DNA from: Streptomyces sp. NBC_00459
Lineage (GTDB): Bacteria > Actinomycetota > Actinomycetes > Streptomycetales > Streptomycetaceae
Direction of reading: 5' to 3'
DNA: 64,000 nucleotides
Assembly (NCBI RefSeq): GCF_036013955.1
Contig: NZ_CP107903.1
Span: 8,370,001 to 8,434,000, forward strand
Shown here: positions 19,476 through 28,011 of the stretch, in pieces
Numbering within the stretch: position 1 is the stretch's first letter
Layout: every line of letters starts with the position of its first letter
The notes under the pieces: model-generated
Told to the model about the DNA's origin: nothing
Seen by the model: the letters and a program-made list of their open reading frames with translations, nothing else
Databases searched by the model: none
Made by a program: the position numbers and the translations under genes

Positions 19476-19510
19476 TTGCCTCTGAGGCAAGAGATTTGCC
19501 TCAGAGGTAA
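19476..19510 (+). promoter_or_regulatory. Tandem operator of the XRE/cupin regulator
   Basis: Two near-identical 15-bp palindromes lie exactly 20 bp apart: TTGCCTCTGAGGCAA at 19476-19490 and TTGCCTCAGAGGTAA at 19496-19510. The second overlaps a possible -10 element (TAACAG, 19508-19513) and the regulator's ATG is 13 bases downstream. Two sites on one helical face over a promoter fit autorepression by the encoded XRE-family protein. Confidence 0.6.
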
Positions 19511-19522
19511 CAGTGCGGCTGA

Positions 19523-20146
19523 ATGGAGGGCATGAGCCTTCCCGAAGAGTCCGGGCCGGTCGAGGACCTGCCCCTCGTCGCACCGCGGCTCCGGGCGCTG
19601 CGCCGACGGGCCTCCCTCACCCTGGAGGCCGCGGCCGGGGCCGCCGGACTGTCGCCCGCCCACCTTTCCCGCCTGGAGACCGGGCAGCGCCAGCCTTCTC
19701 TGCCGATGCTGCTCGGGCTCGCCCGCATCTACGGTACGACGGTCTCCGAACTGCTCGGTGAGACCGTGGCCGACCGGGATGCGATCGTACGCGCCGCCGA
19801 CATGGAGCCGACTGCCGCAGGCGGCTGGTCCTACTGGCAGGCCGGCGCTTCCGGACGCGGAATGCAGGCCCTGCGAGTCCATGTGCCGCACGGGGCGCAG
19901 GGCGACATCGTGCGTGTCCACCCCGGCGAGGAGTGGCTGTACGTCCTCAAGGGGCGGCTGCGGCTGCGGCTCGGGGACACCGCGCACGTCCTCGCGCCCG
20001 GCGACAGCGCGCACTTCGACTCGCTGACCCCGCACCGCCTCGCCGCCGACGGCCGAGACGGTACCGATCTGCTCTTCGTCCACACCCTGTTGCAGAGCCC
20101 CACCGCCGGCCTCTGCATCGGCCCGACCGCCGGAGTGACGCCATGA
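19523..20146 (+). CDS. XRE-family regulator with C-terminal cupin domain
   Basis: The 207-aa protein has an N-terminal helix-turn-helix (about residues 17-70; LTLEAAAGAAGLSPAHLSRLETGQ) and a C-terminal cupin (about 115-195), with GEEWLYVLKGRLRLRLGD and the APGDSAHFDSLTPHRL barrel motif. Such proteins sense a small ligand. The start is ATG 19523 or ATG 19532; the transcript may be nearly leaderless because a -10-like element ends ten bases upstream. It overlaps the next gene (ATGA) and directly follows the hopanoid operon, so it may control this locus or itself. Confidence 0.88.
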   Translation: MEGMSLPEESGPVEDLPLVAPRLRALRRRASLTLEAAAGAAGLSPAHLSRLETGQRQPSLPMLLGLARIYGTTVSELLGETVADRDAIVRAADMEPTAAGGWSYWQAGASGRGMQALRVHVPHGAQGDIVRVHPGEEWLYVLKGRLRLRLGDTAHVLAPGDSAHFDSLTPHRLAADGRDGTDLLFVHTLLQSPTAGLCIGPTAGVTP

Positions 20147-20265
20147 CCGACATGGAGGACAAGTTCCCCCGGGCCCTGTGGGTCCGACTGATCATCTACA
20201 TCGCGGTCGGGCACGTCTTCGCCGCCTTCATCTATCTGCTGTTCGAGGTGGGCGCGAAGCAGTAG
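20143..20265 (+). CDS. 40-aa membrane protein (DUF6126-like)
   Basis: This 40-codon gene is coupled to the regulator by ATGA. One hydrophobic helix (about residues 15-34, LIIYIAVGHVFAAFIYLLF) follows a charged N-terminus with MEDKFPRALWVR. It resembles the Streptomyces DUF6126 family, which I recall at the end of hopanoid loci and beside XRE/cupin regulators. Its function is unknown; a membrane partner of the regulator is one possibility. Confidence 0.75.
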   Translation: MTDMEDKFPRALWVRLIIYIAVGHVFAAFIYLLFEVGAKQ

Positions 20266-20298
20266 AAGCAGCAGCGGCCACGGACGTCGGGTTCGGTC

Positions 20299-21096
20299 TC
20301 AGTCGAGGAACCGCTCCCGCAGCCGCTCCCGCACCTCAGGGGTGACGCCCAGTCCCTGCTCCAGATAGCCGTCGACGCCGCCCCAGGTCTCCTCGACCAT
20401 CTCCATGGCCGCCGTCAGATACTCGGGGCGGGTGCCGAAGAGCGGGTTGAGCAGCTCCAGGACCTCGGGGCTGTACGCCTTGGCCGCGGAGCCGTTGCGG
20501 CGCACCCGGTAGCGGCGGTGCTGCGCGTTCGACTCCATGTAGTCGGCCACGATGGCGTCGCGCTCCACCCCGACGGCGAGCAGCGTCACCGCGACGGACA
20601 GGCCCGCGCGGTCCTTGCCGGCCGCACAGTGCATCAGGGCCGGGACGCTGTCCTCCGCCAGTGCGTGGAGCATCCGGGAGTGCTCGGCCGTGCGGTCCCT
20701 GACGATCTCACGGTAGGAGTTGATCATCCGCTGCTCAGCCTTGCCGTCGGCCAGGAGGCTGCGCAGTTCGTCTAGATCGCCGTCCCGGACCATCTTCCAG
20801 AACTCCGCGCCGTCCGCCGGGTCGGACAGCGGGATGTTCACGTTGCGCACGCCCGGCAGCTCGACGTCCGGCCCTTCCAGCCCGATGTCCGCCGCGTTGC
20901 GGAAGTCGAAGATCGTGTGCAGCCCGAGGGAGCCGAGAAACGCCGTGTCCTCGTCGGTCGCGTGGGCGAGATGGCCGCTGCGGAACAGCCGTCCGTGCGC
21001 CACGCGTCGGCCGTCCACCGTCGGCAGTCCGCCCACGTCACGGAAGTTTCGTACGCCACCCAGCTCGGGCTCGGTCGACGGGACCTGCTGCGTCAC
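20299..21096 (-). CDS. Tyrosine-protein phosphatase (PTP/DSP family)
   Basis: The 265-aa protein has the phosphatase P-loop HCAAGKDRAG with catalytic Cys157 and Arg163. The N-terminal NFRDVGGLPTVDGRRVAHGRLFRSG block is typical of the bacterial PTP branch related to MptpB. It is predicted to be cytoplasmic, with no signal peptide. It converges on the hopanoid-linked genes and is divergent from the alpha-galactosidase gene. The 170-base divergent gap shows no operator I can name. Confidence 0.88.
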   Translation of the reverse strand: MTQQVPSTEPELGGVRNFRDVGGLPTVDGRRVAHGRLFRSGHLAHATDEDTAFLGSLGLHTIFDFRNAADIGLEGPDVELPGVRNVNIPLSDPADGAEFWKMVRDGDLDELRSLLADGKAEQRMINSYREIVRDRTAEHSRMLHALAEDSVPALMHCAAGKDRAGLSVAVTLLAVGVERDAIVADYMESNAQHRRYRVRRNGSAAKAYSPEVLELLNPLFGTRPEYLTAAMEMVEETWGGVDGYLEQGLGVTPEVRERLRERFLD

Positions 21097-21266
21097 GAGG
21101 GCTCCCCTCCCACACCGCCCCGCGGACGCTGCTCGTCGACGGGCGCGTTTCGACGATACGACATGGGTGAGCAGGCCAAGGAGTTTTCCACAGGCGTTGC
21201 CGTCCGGGGCCGTGGCGCTGATGATGTTGATGCTTGAGCGTGCCTGTTCGGATCTGTGGGGACATG

Positions 21267-23360
21267 ATGCTGGAAATTGCCGGAACCGGTCGTACGTGGC
21301 TCCTTTCGGGGCCCACCAGCAGTTACGCCGTCCATCTCACCGAGGACGACGAACTGCTGCATCTGCACTGGGGCCCGCGGATCGCCCTCGCCGACGCGGA
21401 GGCGCTCGCCGTCCGTCCACTGCCGGACTACTGGCCCTTCGAGGCTCCGCTCGACGGTCACGAGGAGTACCCGGTCGAGGGCGGCCCCCGCTTCGTCCGG
21501 CCCGCGCTGTCCGTGCGGACCGACGAGCGCCGGGGCACCGAGTGGCGCTTCGAGGTGTACGAGACCGAGGCCGGCGACGAGGGTGACGAACTGCGGCTGC
21601 GGTTCCGTGACGGAGGGCTGGCGATCACGCTCCACTACCGGATGCGCCACGACGTGGTGGAGCGCTGGGTGACCCTCGCCCATGAAGGATCCGACGGGAC
21701 CGACCCGCTGGAGCTGCTCCGCGCGGACTCCGCCACCTGGACGCTCCCCGAGCGCGACGGCTGGCGTCTCTCCCAGCTCCATGGTCGCTGGGCCGCCGAG
21801 TCCCGGCTCGTGAAGACGGACCTCACCTACGGTGAGAAGGTCATCGGCAGCCGTCGCGGCCACACCGGGCACCAGCACCTGCCCTGGGTGGCGCTCGACA
21901 CCGACGCGACCGAGGAGCACGGCGAGGTGTACGCGTGTGCGCTCGGCTGGTCCGGGTCGTGGCGGATCGCCGTCGCCCAGCTGCCCGACGCGCGCGTACA
22001 GATCACCGGCGGCGCCGGATACGACGACTCGGGCCTGCTGCGCCTGGCGGCGGGCGAGTCCTTCGTCACGCCCGTCTTCGCGGGGCTGTGGACCGACGCC
22101 GGACACGGTGGGGCGAGCCGGGCGTGGCACGCGTACCAGCGCGCGTTCGTCGTCCCGGACGCGGACCGGGACCGGCCCGTGCTCTACAACTCCTGGGAGG
22201 CCACGGAGTTCGACATCTCCGAGGAGCAGCAGGGGACGCTGGCCCGGCGGGCCGCCGCGATCGGTGTCGAGCTGTTCGTCGTGGACGACGGCTGGTTCGG
22301 GGCCCGCACCAGCGACCGGGCCGGCCTCGGCGACTGGACGCCCAACCCGGACCGCTTCCCGGCGGGCCTGAAGCCGCTCGCCGAGTACGTGCACGCTCTG
22401 GGGATGCAGTTCGGCATCTGGGTCGAGCCGGAGATGGTCAACCCGGACAGTGACCTGTACCGCGCGCACCCCGACTGGGTGCAGTTCCAGCCGGGCCGAA
22501 AGCGGACGGAGTTCCGCAATCAGCTCGTGCTGAACCTAGCGCGTGAGGATGTCCGCGAGTACCTCTGGGAGCAGCTCGACGGGATGCTCTCCAGTGCCCC
22601 GATCGACTACGTGAAGTGGGACTTCAACCGCTGCTTCACGGACGCGGGCTGGCCCGGCGAGGACTACCCGCAGCGGCTCTGGGTCGACCATGTGCACGGG
22701 CTGTACGCGCTGCTGGACCGGCTGCGGGCGGCCCATCCGAACGTCGCCTTCGAGTCCTGCTCGGGCGGCGGCGGCCGGATCGACCTCGGTGTCCTCGCCC
22801 GTACGGACCAGGTGTGGACCTCCGACAACACCGACCCGCTGGACCGCCTCGCCATCCAGGAGGGCTTCAGCCAGATCCATCCGGCGCGCGTCATGGCCGC
22901 CTGGGTCACGGACAGCCCGAACACCCAGCTCAACGGCCGGGTCAGCTCATTGCGGTTCCGCTTCGTGAGCGCGATGGCCGGGGTGCTCGGTGTCGGCGGT
23001 GACCTCACGACGTGGACGGAGGAGGAGCTGGCCGAGGCCGGGGAGTGGGTGGGGCTCTACAAGGAGATCCGGCCCGTCGTGCAGCGTGGCGACCTCTACC
23101 GGCTGCGGCGGCCGGCCGGCGGGCTGAGTGGGGTGCAGTACGTGCTCGGCGACGAGAGCGTCGTCCTCGCCTGGCTCCAGGCGCAGCACTACGGCGAGCC
23201 GGTACCGGCGCTGCGGTTGCGCGGACTTGACCCGTCGGCGACGTACGAATGCCCTGAAACGGGCGAAATCCATCGAGGTGCCGTACTCCTGCATCGTGGT
23301 CTCCGGACCGGACTCAAAGGTGACCTGGATGCGGCAGTTTTCCGACTACGTCGCATCTGA
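21267..23360 (+). CDS. Alpha-galactosidase, GH36 family
   Basis: The roughly 697-aa protein has the GH36 architecture: an N-terminal beta-supersandwich, a (beta/alpha)8 barrel starting near RPVLYNSWEATEFD, and a C-terminal beta domain. The nucleophile is Asp452 in YVKWDFNR and the acid/base is Asp520 in TSDNTD. It hydrolyses alpha-1,6-galactosides such as melibiose or raffinose. There is no signal peptide, so it is probably intracellular. I chose ATG 21267 with GGGGA four bases upstream; ATG 21264 and TTG 21234 are in frame and possible. Confidence 0.93.
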   Translation: MLEIAGTGRTWLLSGPTSSYAVHLTEDDELLHLHWGPRIALADAEALAVRPLPDYWPFEAPLDGHEEYPVEGGPRFVRPALSVRTDERRGTEWRFEVYETEAGDEGDELRLRFRDGGLAITLHYRMRHDVVERWVTLAHEGSDGTDPLELLRADSATWTLPERDGWRLSQLHGRWAAESRLVKTDLTYGEKVIGSRRGHTGHQHLPWVALDTDATEEHGEVYACALGWSGSWRIAVAQLPDARVQITGGAGYDDSGLLRLAAGESFVTPVFAGLWTDAGHGGASRAWHAYQRAFVVPDADRDRPVLYNSWEATEFDISEEQQGTLARRAAAIGVELFVVDDGWFGARTSDRAGLGDWTPNPDRFPAGLKPLAEYVHALGMQFGIWVEPEMVNPDSDLYRAHPDWVQFQPGRKRTEFRNQLVLNLAREDVREYLWEQLDGMLSSAPIDYVKWDFNRCFTDAGWPGEDYPQRLWVDHVHGLYALLDRLRAAHPNVAFESCSGGGGRIDLGVLARTDQVWTSDNTDPLDRLAIQEGFSQIHPARVMAAWVTDSPNTQLNGRVSSLRFRFVSAMAGVLGVGGDLTTWTEEELAEAGEWVGLYKEIRPVVQRGDLYRLRRPAGGLSGVQYVLGDESVVLAWLQAQHYGEPVPALRLRGLDPSATYECPETGEIHRGAVLLHRGLRTGLKGDLDAAVFRLRRI

Positions 23361-23647
23361 TGCTTCTGTCCGTTATGGCGCCTTCATTCCAACTCGCTGG
23401 GAAATGATGGTTGCTGTGAATCGAGTGCGTGAGCAGCGTCATATTCGTGACCGTGAGTCGCCGTCATGTTCACGTAATTTCGGTGTGTTTCAAGGGAGTT
23501 CCAAGGGTTGAAGGATCCGGAATTCACGGACAGTGACCGGTGATTCTGGGGAGGATCACAGGAAATCCGTACACAGGGAACTTGAGGCTTGTTCCGGTGC
23601 GTCCTGGTCGCTTACGTTCGCCACCAATCCGGACGGACGCCCAATCC

Positions 23648-23811
23648 TGCCGCCGCCCGGAGCCCGCATCTAACACCCGAAAACGGCAGGAGCGGGGGAC
23701 CCACAGGTAGTACGCCTGTTCCGGTCTCTGGAACAGGCTCGGGGTTAAGTCACGTTCAGGCGTGGCCGGACATCTCCAGTCCGCACCCGACAGCTCACCC
23801 CGCAGGCGACG
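23648..23811 (+). ncRNA. Cyclic di-AMP riboswitch (ydaO/yuaA class)
   Basis: The 466-base gap before the peptidase gene holds the conserved ydaO sequence elements. These are CCGGAGCCCGCATCTAACAC at about 23657, AGGAGCGGGGGACCCACAGG at about 23688, CTCGGGGTTAAGTC near 23738, and the 3' signature CCGACAGCTCACCCCGCAGG near 23787-23806. In actinobacteria this riboswitch precedes cell-wall hydrolase genes and turns them off when c-di-AMP is high. The segment 23361-23647 upstream shows no gene and presumably carries the promoter. Confidence 0.88.
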
Positions 23812-23826
23812 GAGAAGGAATTCGCC

Positions 23827-24813
23827 ATGCCCGCGAAGGGTAAGCACCGCCGTCCGAAGTCCCAGCGATTCACCCGCTCGATAGCCGTCGCCGGAACCGG
23901 CGGAGCCGCTCTCGCCCTGCCGTTGCTGGGAGCCACCGGCGCCCACGCGGCCACGGCGGAGTCCGCGACCCAGTCGGTGTCCTCGCTTTCGGAATCCGCC
24001 AAATCCGTAGCCGTCGATTCCGTTTCCGCGAAGTCGGAAAAGGCGGCAAAGGCCGCCGCGTCCGCTCCCTCCGCCGCCAAGAAGGCGAGCGTCAGGACCT
24101 ACTCGGTCCAGGCCGGCGACTACCTCTCGAAGATCGCCCAGCAGGAGAGCGTCAGCGGTGGCTGGCAGAAGCTCTACTCGGACAACCGCACCGCCATCGG
24201 CGCCGATCCGAGCCTTATCCACCCCGGTCTGAAGCTGACGATCGGCAAGAAGGCCGCGTCGACCTCGTCGCCTTCCTCGTCCTCCTCCGCGAAGTCGTCG
24301 TCCTCTTCGAAGTCCACGCAGACGGAGAGCTCCGAGCCGGTCGCCGAGAGCGCGACGGCCGAGACCTCGGCGACGACCGAGGCGGCCGACACCAGCAGCT
24401 CCAGCGGCTTCACCCTCCCCGTGGCCGGTGCCACCATCGGTACCGCCTACCACGTGTCGGGCAGCATGTGGTCCAGCGGTTACCACACGGGCGTCGACTT
24501 CGTCGTCCCGACCGGCACCTCCCTCAAGGCCGTCGGTGCCGGCACCGTCGTCTCCGCCGGTTGGGGCGGTGCGTACGGCAACCAGGTCGTCATCCAGCTC
24601 GCCGACGGCTACTACGCCCAGTACGCCCACCTCTCCCAGCTCTCCGTATCGGCCGGTCAGAGCGTGACGGAGGGTCAGCAGATCGGCCTCTCCGGTGCCA
24701 CCGGCAACGTGACCGGACCGCACCTGCACTTCGAGATCCGCACCACCCCGGACTACGGCTCCGACGTGGACCCGGTCGCGTACCTCCGCTCGAAGGGCGT
24801 CGCCGTCGGCTGA
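23827..24813 (+). CDS. Secreted LysM / M23 peptidoglycan endopeptidase
   Basis: The 328-aa preprotein has a twin-arginine-free signal peptide (basic start, hydrophobic core, cleavage likely after AHA near residue 41). An Ala/Ser/Lys-rich linker precedes a LysM domain (about 90-140; YSVQAGDYLSKIAQQES), then a Ser-rich linker and an M23 domain with zinc ligands in HTGVDF and HLHFE. It cuts peptide cross-links in the wall. It lies under a c-di-AMP riboswitch, linking wall remodelling to osmotic or germination signals. GGAGAAGG precedes the ATG. Confidence 0.93.
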   Translation: MPAKGKHRRPKSQRFTRSIAVAGTGGAALALPLLGATGAHAATAESATQSVSSLSESAKSVAVDSVSAKSEKAAKAAASAPSAAKKASVRTYSVQAGDYLSKIAQQESVSGGWQKLYSDNRTAIGADPSLIHPGLKLTIGKKAASTSSPSSSSSAKSSSSSKSTQTESSEPVAESATAETSATTEAADTSSSSGFTLPVAGATIGTAYHVSGSMWSSGYHTGVDFVVPTGTSLKAVGAGTVVSAGWGGAYGNQVVIQLADGYYAQYAHLSQLSVSAGQSVTEGQQIGLSGATGNVTGPHLHFEIRTTPDYGSDVDPVAYLRSKGVAVG

Positions 24814-24840
24814 CGCGCGCACGCTCCGCAGAACACGGAC

Positions 24841-24876
24841 CGATGGCCGGACCCCGATCCCGGGATCCGGCCATCG
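24841..24876 (+). terminator. Terminator after the M23 peptidase
   Basis: Eleven-base arms (24841-24851 and 24866-24876) are perfectly complementary, with a further partly paired CCCGATCCCGGG-type interior. It lies 28 bases after the stop. A promoter-like pair TTGACC (24907-24912) and TATCTC (24931-24936) follows for the next gene. Confidence 0.7.
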
Positions 24877-24999
24877 GCCTGTCTCGCGGTGTTCCGTTAT
24901 TCCGGGTTGACCAACACTTGACGAGTGGCCTATCTCACCGCGAGTCAACCCCTTCCTACGGTCGCGTAGCTCACATCGGAAGGTGAATCATGGGCCGAT

Positions 25000-25818
25000 G
25001 TGGCAGACGATTCGAAGAATGACAGCAGAGCAGTGATCGGGTCGTACGTGGCGGTGGGGGACAGCTTCACCGAGGGCGTCGGCGACCCCGGCCCGGACGG
25101 GGCGTTCGTCGGCTGGGCCGACCGGTTCGCGGTGCTGCTCGCGGACCGGCGTCCCGAGGGCGACTTCGACTACACGAACCTCGCGGTACGCGGGAAGCTG
25201 CTCGACCACATCGTGGCCGAGCAGCTTCCGCGCGCCAGGGAACAGGCGCCGGACCTCGTCTCCTTCTGCGCGGGCGGCAACGACATCATCCGGCCCGGCA
25301 GCGACCCGGACGAGGTGGCGGAGCGCTTCGAGCGAGCGGTGATCGGCCTCACCTCGGCGGTCGGCACGGTCATGGTGACGACCGGCTTCGACACCCGCAA
25401 CGTCCCGGTGCTGAAGCACATGCGCGGCAAGATCGCCACGTACAACGGGCATCTGCGGGCCATCGCCGACCGGTACGGCTGTCCCGTGCTCGACCTGTGG
25501 TCCCTGAAGACCATCCAGGACCGCAGGGCCTGGGACGGCGACCGGCTGCATCTGTCGCCGGAGGGACACACGCGGGTGGCGCTGCGCGCGGGACAGGTCC
25601 TCGGTCTGGAGATCCCGGCCGACCCGGACCAGCCCTGGCCCCCGTTGCCTCCGCGAGGAGCCTTGGAGATCCGCCGCGACAACGTCCACTGGGCCCGCGA
25701 GTACCTGGTCCCGTGGATCGGCCGACGCCTGCGCGGCGAGTCGTCGGGCGACCATGTGACGGCGAAGGGGAGCCTGTCGCCGGTCGACATCAAGAGCCGG
25801 ATCGACTGGGTCGCGTGA
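25000..25818 (+). CDS. SGNH/GDSL-family hydrolase
   Basis: The 272-aa hydrolase has SGNH block I AVGDSFTEGVGD (Ser nucleophile), block III GGNDI, and block V DRLHLSPEGH carrying the catalytic Asp and His. The spacing fits the compact single-domain esterase/lipase group. No signal peptide is visible, so it is probably cytoplasmic. GTG 25000 lacks a clear ribosome site. The substrate (an ester or acyl-carbohydrate) cannot be inferred. Confidence 0.88.
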   Translation: MADDSKNDSRAVIGSYVAVGDSFTEGVGDPGPDGAFVGWADRFAVLLADRRPEGDFDYTNLAVRGKLLDHIVAEQLPRAREQAPDLVSFCAGGNDIIRPGSDPDEVAERFERAVIGLTSAVGTVMVTTGFDTRNVPVLKHMRGKIATYNGHLRAIADRYGCPVLDLWSLKTIQDRRAWDGDRLHLSPEGHTRVALRAGQVLGLEIPADPDQPWPPLPPRGALEIRRDNVHWAREYLVPWIGRRLRGESSGDHVTAKGSLSPVDIKSRIDWVA

Positions 25819-25911
25819 GGGTGTCCAGCGCGTCCGGCGTTCGAGGACGAGGCCGTTCGGGCCGAAGCTGGGGGTCTGGGGGCGGCAGCCCCCAGCAACG
25901 CCTGCCCCGAC

Positions 25912-26526
25912 TCACCTGCCGGACGTCAACGCCGCCTGTTCCAACCCCAGTTCCCCGGCCAGCGCAGCGTCCACCCACTGCTCGGCCCGCGCCCGCGGCA
26001 CCCCGTCGTACGCCGTCATCTGGACGGCCAGCCCGTCCAGCAGCGCCGTGAGCCGCAGTGCCGTGGCCGCGGGGTCGGGGCACTCGAACTCGCCCGCGGC
26101 CACCCCCTCCGCGACGACCTCGGTGATCGCGGCCTTCCAGCGCCGGTCCAGGTCGCCGGCGACCTCCCGCAGCGCGGGGTCGCGCAGGGACACCGCCCAC
26201 CCCTCGATCCACAGCCGCCAGCCCTTGGCCTGACCGGTCGGCGCGTACCAGCGCACGGCGGACCGCAGTCGGCGCAGCGCCGGGGAACGGCGCCCGAGGA
26301 GTTTGGCGAGGTGGGCGAGGTCGGCCTCGGCCGCGTACCGGAACGCGGCGGCGACCAGCTTCTCCTTGGTCGAGAAGTGGTACAGCACCAGCGCGTTGCT
26401 CACCCCGAGGACGGCGGCCACGTCGGCGATCCTGACCGCCGCCACGCCTCGCGCCTCGATCTGCCCGATGGCGGCCCGCAACAACTCCTCGCGCCGCTCG
26501 GCCACGCCCAACCGCACCCTTGCCAC
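25912..26526 (-). CDS. TetR-family transcriptional regulator
   Basis: The 204-aa protein has an N-terminal helix-turn-helix (about 10-55; RIADVAAVLGVSNALVLYHFSTKEKLVAAAF) of TetR type and an all-helical ligand domain of the BetI-like C-terminal kind. It lies downstream of, and on the same strand as, the amino-acid dehydrogenase gene, 111 bases away. A palindrome in front of that dehydrogenase (27840-27857) is a plausible target. Confidence 0.88.
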   Translation of the reverse strand: MARVRLGVAERREELLRAAIGQIEARGVAAVRIADVAAVLGVSNALVLYHFSTKEKLVAAAFRYAAEADLAHLAKLLGRRSPALRRLRSAVRWYAPTGQAKGWRLWIEGWAVSLRDPALREVAGDLDRRWKAAITEVVAEGVAAGEFECPDPAATALRLTALLDGLAVQMTAYDGVPRARAEQWVDAALAGELGLEQAALTSGR

Positions 26527-26637
26527 GCGGCCACATTAATCCGTCACCGTTCACGATGACGGGGCAGCCCCGTCAATCCCTGTGAATCCCCGTCAATACG
26601 GCCTGCGCATGAGGATCGCGCCTATGGCCGGACACCG

Positions 26638-27828
26638 TCATCGGTACCACCCGAACCGCTCCGCGATCACCGGCAGCCGGTCCTCGACGATCGCGTGGGC
26701 CGCCGCCCGCGGAGTCGTCCCGTCCGTCTCGGCGCGCGCGAGCACCTGGTCGATCAGGGCACGCATCGAGCGCCGGGTGTACGCGAACGCCTCCTCCGCG
26801 TCCGCGCCGATGTCCCCGAACAGCGTCCACCACCACCAGGCGTTCGTCCCGGAGTTGACGACCACGTCCGGCAGTACGACGATGCCGCGCGCGGCGAGCA
26901 GTTCCTCGGCCTCCGGCAGCACGGGCATGTTGGCGGCCTCGACGATCCAGCGCGCGGTGATCCCAGCCTGGTTCCCGGTGTCGACGGCGTACGAGACCGC
27001 CGCCGGCACCAGCACCTCGGCCGGCACGGACAGCCAGGCGTCACCCGGCAGTTCGCGGTCGTCGGGGCGCAGCACCGCGCGGTCCACCGTGCCGTACGTG
27101 TCCCGGGCCGCGAGGAGCGCCTCGATGTCGAGGCCCGCCGGGTTGGCGATCGTGCCCTTGATGTCGGCGACCGCCACCACCGTGAGCCCCGCGCGCGAGA
27201 GGAAGCGTGCCGTGGCCCCGCCCATCGTGCCGAGCCCCTGTACGGCGACCCGGGTCCCGGCGTACGGCACCGCGGCCCGGTCGAGCGTCGCGAGCACGGA
27301 CTCCGCGACCCCGCAGCCACCGACCAACTCGTCGAGCCCGATGCCGTCCACCTCGACCGCGAACGCGTCCGCGAGCCGCGCGCGGGCCACCGTCTCGTCG
27401 TCCAGCAGGGGGTAGACGGCCTGGATCGACGAGACGAGCCCGGCCTCGGTCGCCGCCCGGTCGACGAGGTCCTGGGTGAGCCCCAGGTCCTCGCCCGTGG
27501 TCCAGATGCTCTCGACGTACGGCCGCATCGCGCGGAGATAGCGCACCAGCAGTCCGTAAGCCGCCGGGTCCTGGGGATCGCAGTCGACACCGCCCTTGGC
27601 ACCGCCCAGCGGGATGTAACGGCCCTCGGGGTCGTAGTGCAGGGCTTCCTTCATGGTCATGCCCCGGGCCAGTCCGGCGACCTCGTCCAGGGTGCAGCCC
27701 GCGCGCATCCGCAGCCCGCCGCTGGACACGCCCCGCACCAGCCTGTCCACGACGAGGAAGCCCTGGCGGCCCGTGAGGTGATCGGTCCAGGTGAGAGAGA
27801 GCAGGGGAGCGCCCTGGAGGGTTGCCAT
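26638..27828 (-). CDS. Glu/Leu/Phe/Val dehydrogenase family protein
   Basis: The 396-aa enzyme has the N-terminal dimerisation/substrate domain with the catalytic lysine region GGAKGGVDCDP and GLARGMTMKEAL. A Rossmann domain follows with VAVQGLGTMGGATARFL. Members oxidatively deaminate glutamate, leucine, valine or phenylalanine. The specific substrate is not evident, but the WWWWTLFGDIG stretch is unusual compared with classical glutamate dehydrogenases. It is transcribed divergently from the metallo-hydrolase gene. Confidence 0.88.
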   Translation of the reverse strand: MATLQGAPLLSLTWTDHLTGRQGFLVVDRLVRGVSSGGLRMRAGCTLDEVAGLARGMTMKEALHYDPEGRYIPLGGAKGGVDCDPQDPAAYGLLVRYLRAMRPYVESIWTTGEDLGLTQDLVDRAATEAGLVSSIQAVYPLLDDETVARARLADAFAVEVDGIGLDELVGGCGVAESVLATLDRAAVPYAGTRVAVQGLGTMGGATARFLSRAGLTVVAVADIKGTIANPAGLDIEALLAARDTYGTVDRAVLRPDDRELPGDAWLSVPAEVLVPAAVSYAVDTGNQAGITARWIVEAANMPVLPEAEELLAARGIVVLPDVVVNSGTNAWWWWTLFGDIGADAEEAFAYTRRSMRALIDQVLARAETDGTTPRAAAHAIVEDRLPVIAERFGWYR

Positions 27829-27839
27829 GAGGGCAATAT

Positions 27840-27857
27840 ACTGACTCGCCGTTCAGT
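27840..27857. promoter_or_regulatory. TetR-type palindromic operator
   Basis: ACTGACTCGCCGTTCAGT has five-base inverted arms ACTGA/TCAGT around an eight-base centre. It sits 12 bases upstream of the dehydrogenase start, in the divergent region. The form is typical for TetR-family operators, and a TetR gene (25912-26526) lies in the same cluster; binding is inference. Confidence 0.5.
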
Positions 27858-28011
27858 TGTGTGTCGCCGTCCGCCATCGGCCCCACACGCTCCGGATACG
27901 CCCGGAACTTTGGTCTTTCCTTGGAATGACCCGGCCGACACACGCACGACGCCGGACTGTCGGAGGGGGCGACCATAATGGAATGTCTGACCGACTCCAC
28001 CTGGAGGTACC

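Noticed and set aside
24956..24969. CTACG-N4-CGTAG inverted repeat before the SGNH hydrolase.
   Set aside because: Arms are only five bases and GC-rich; expected often by chance.
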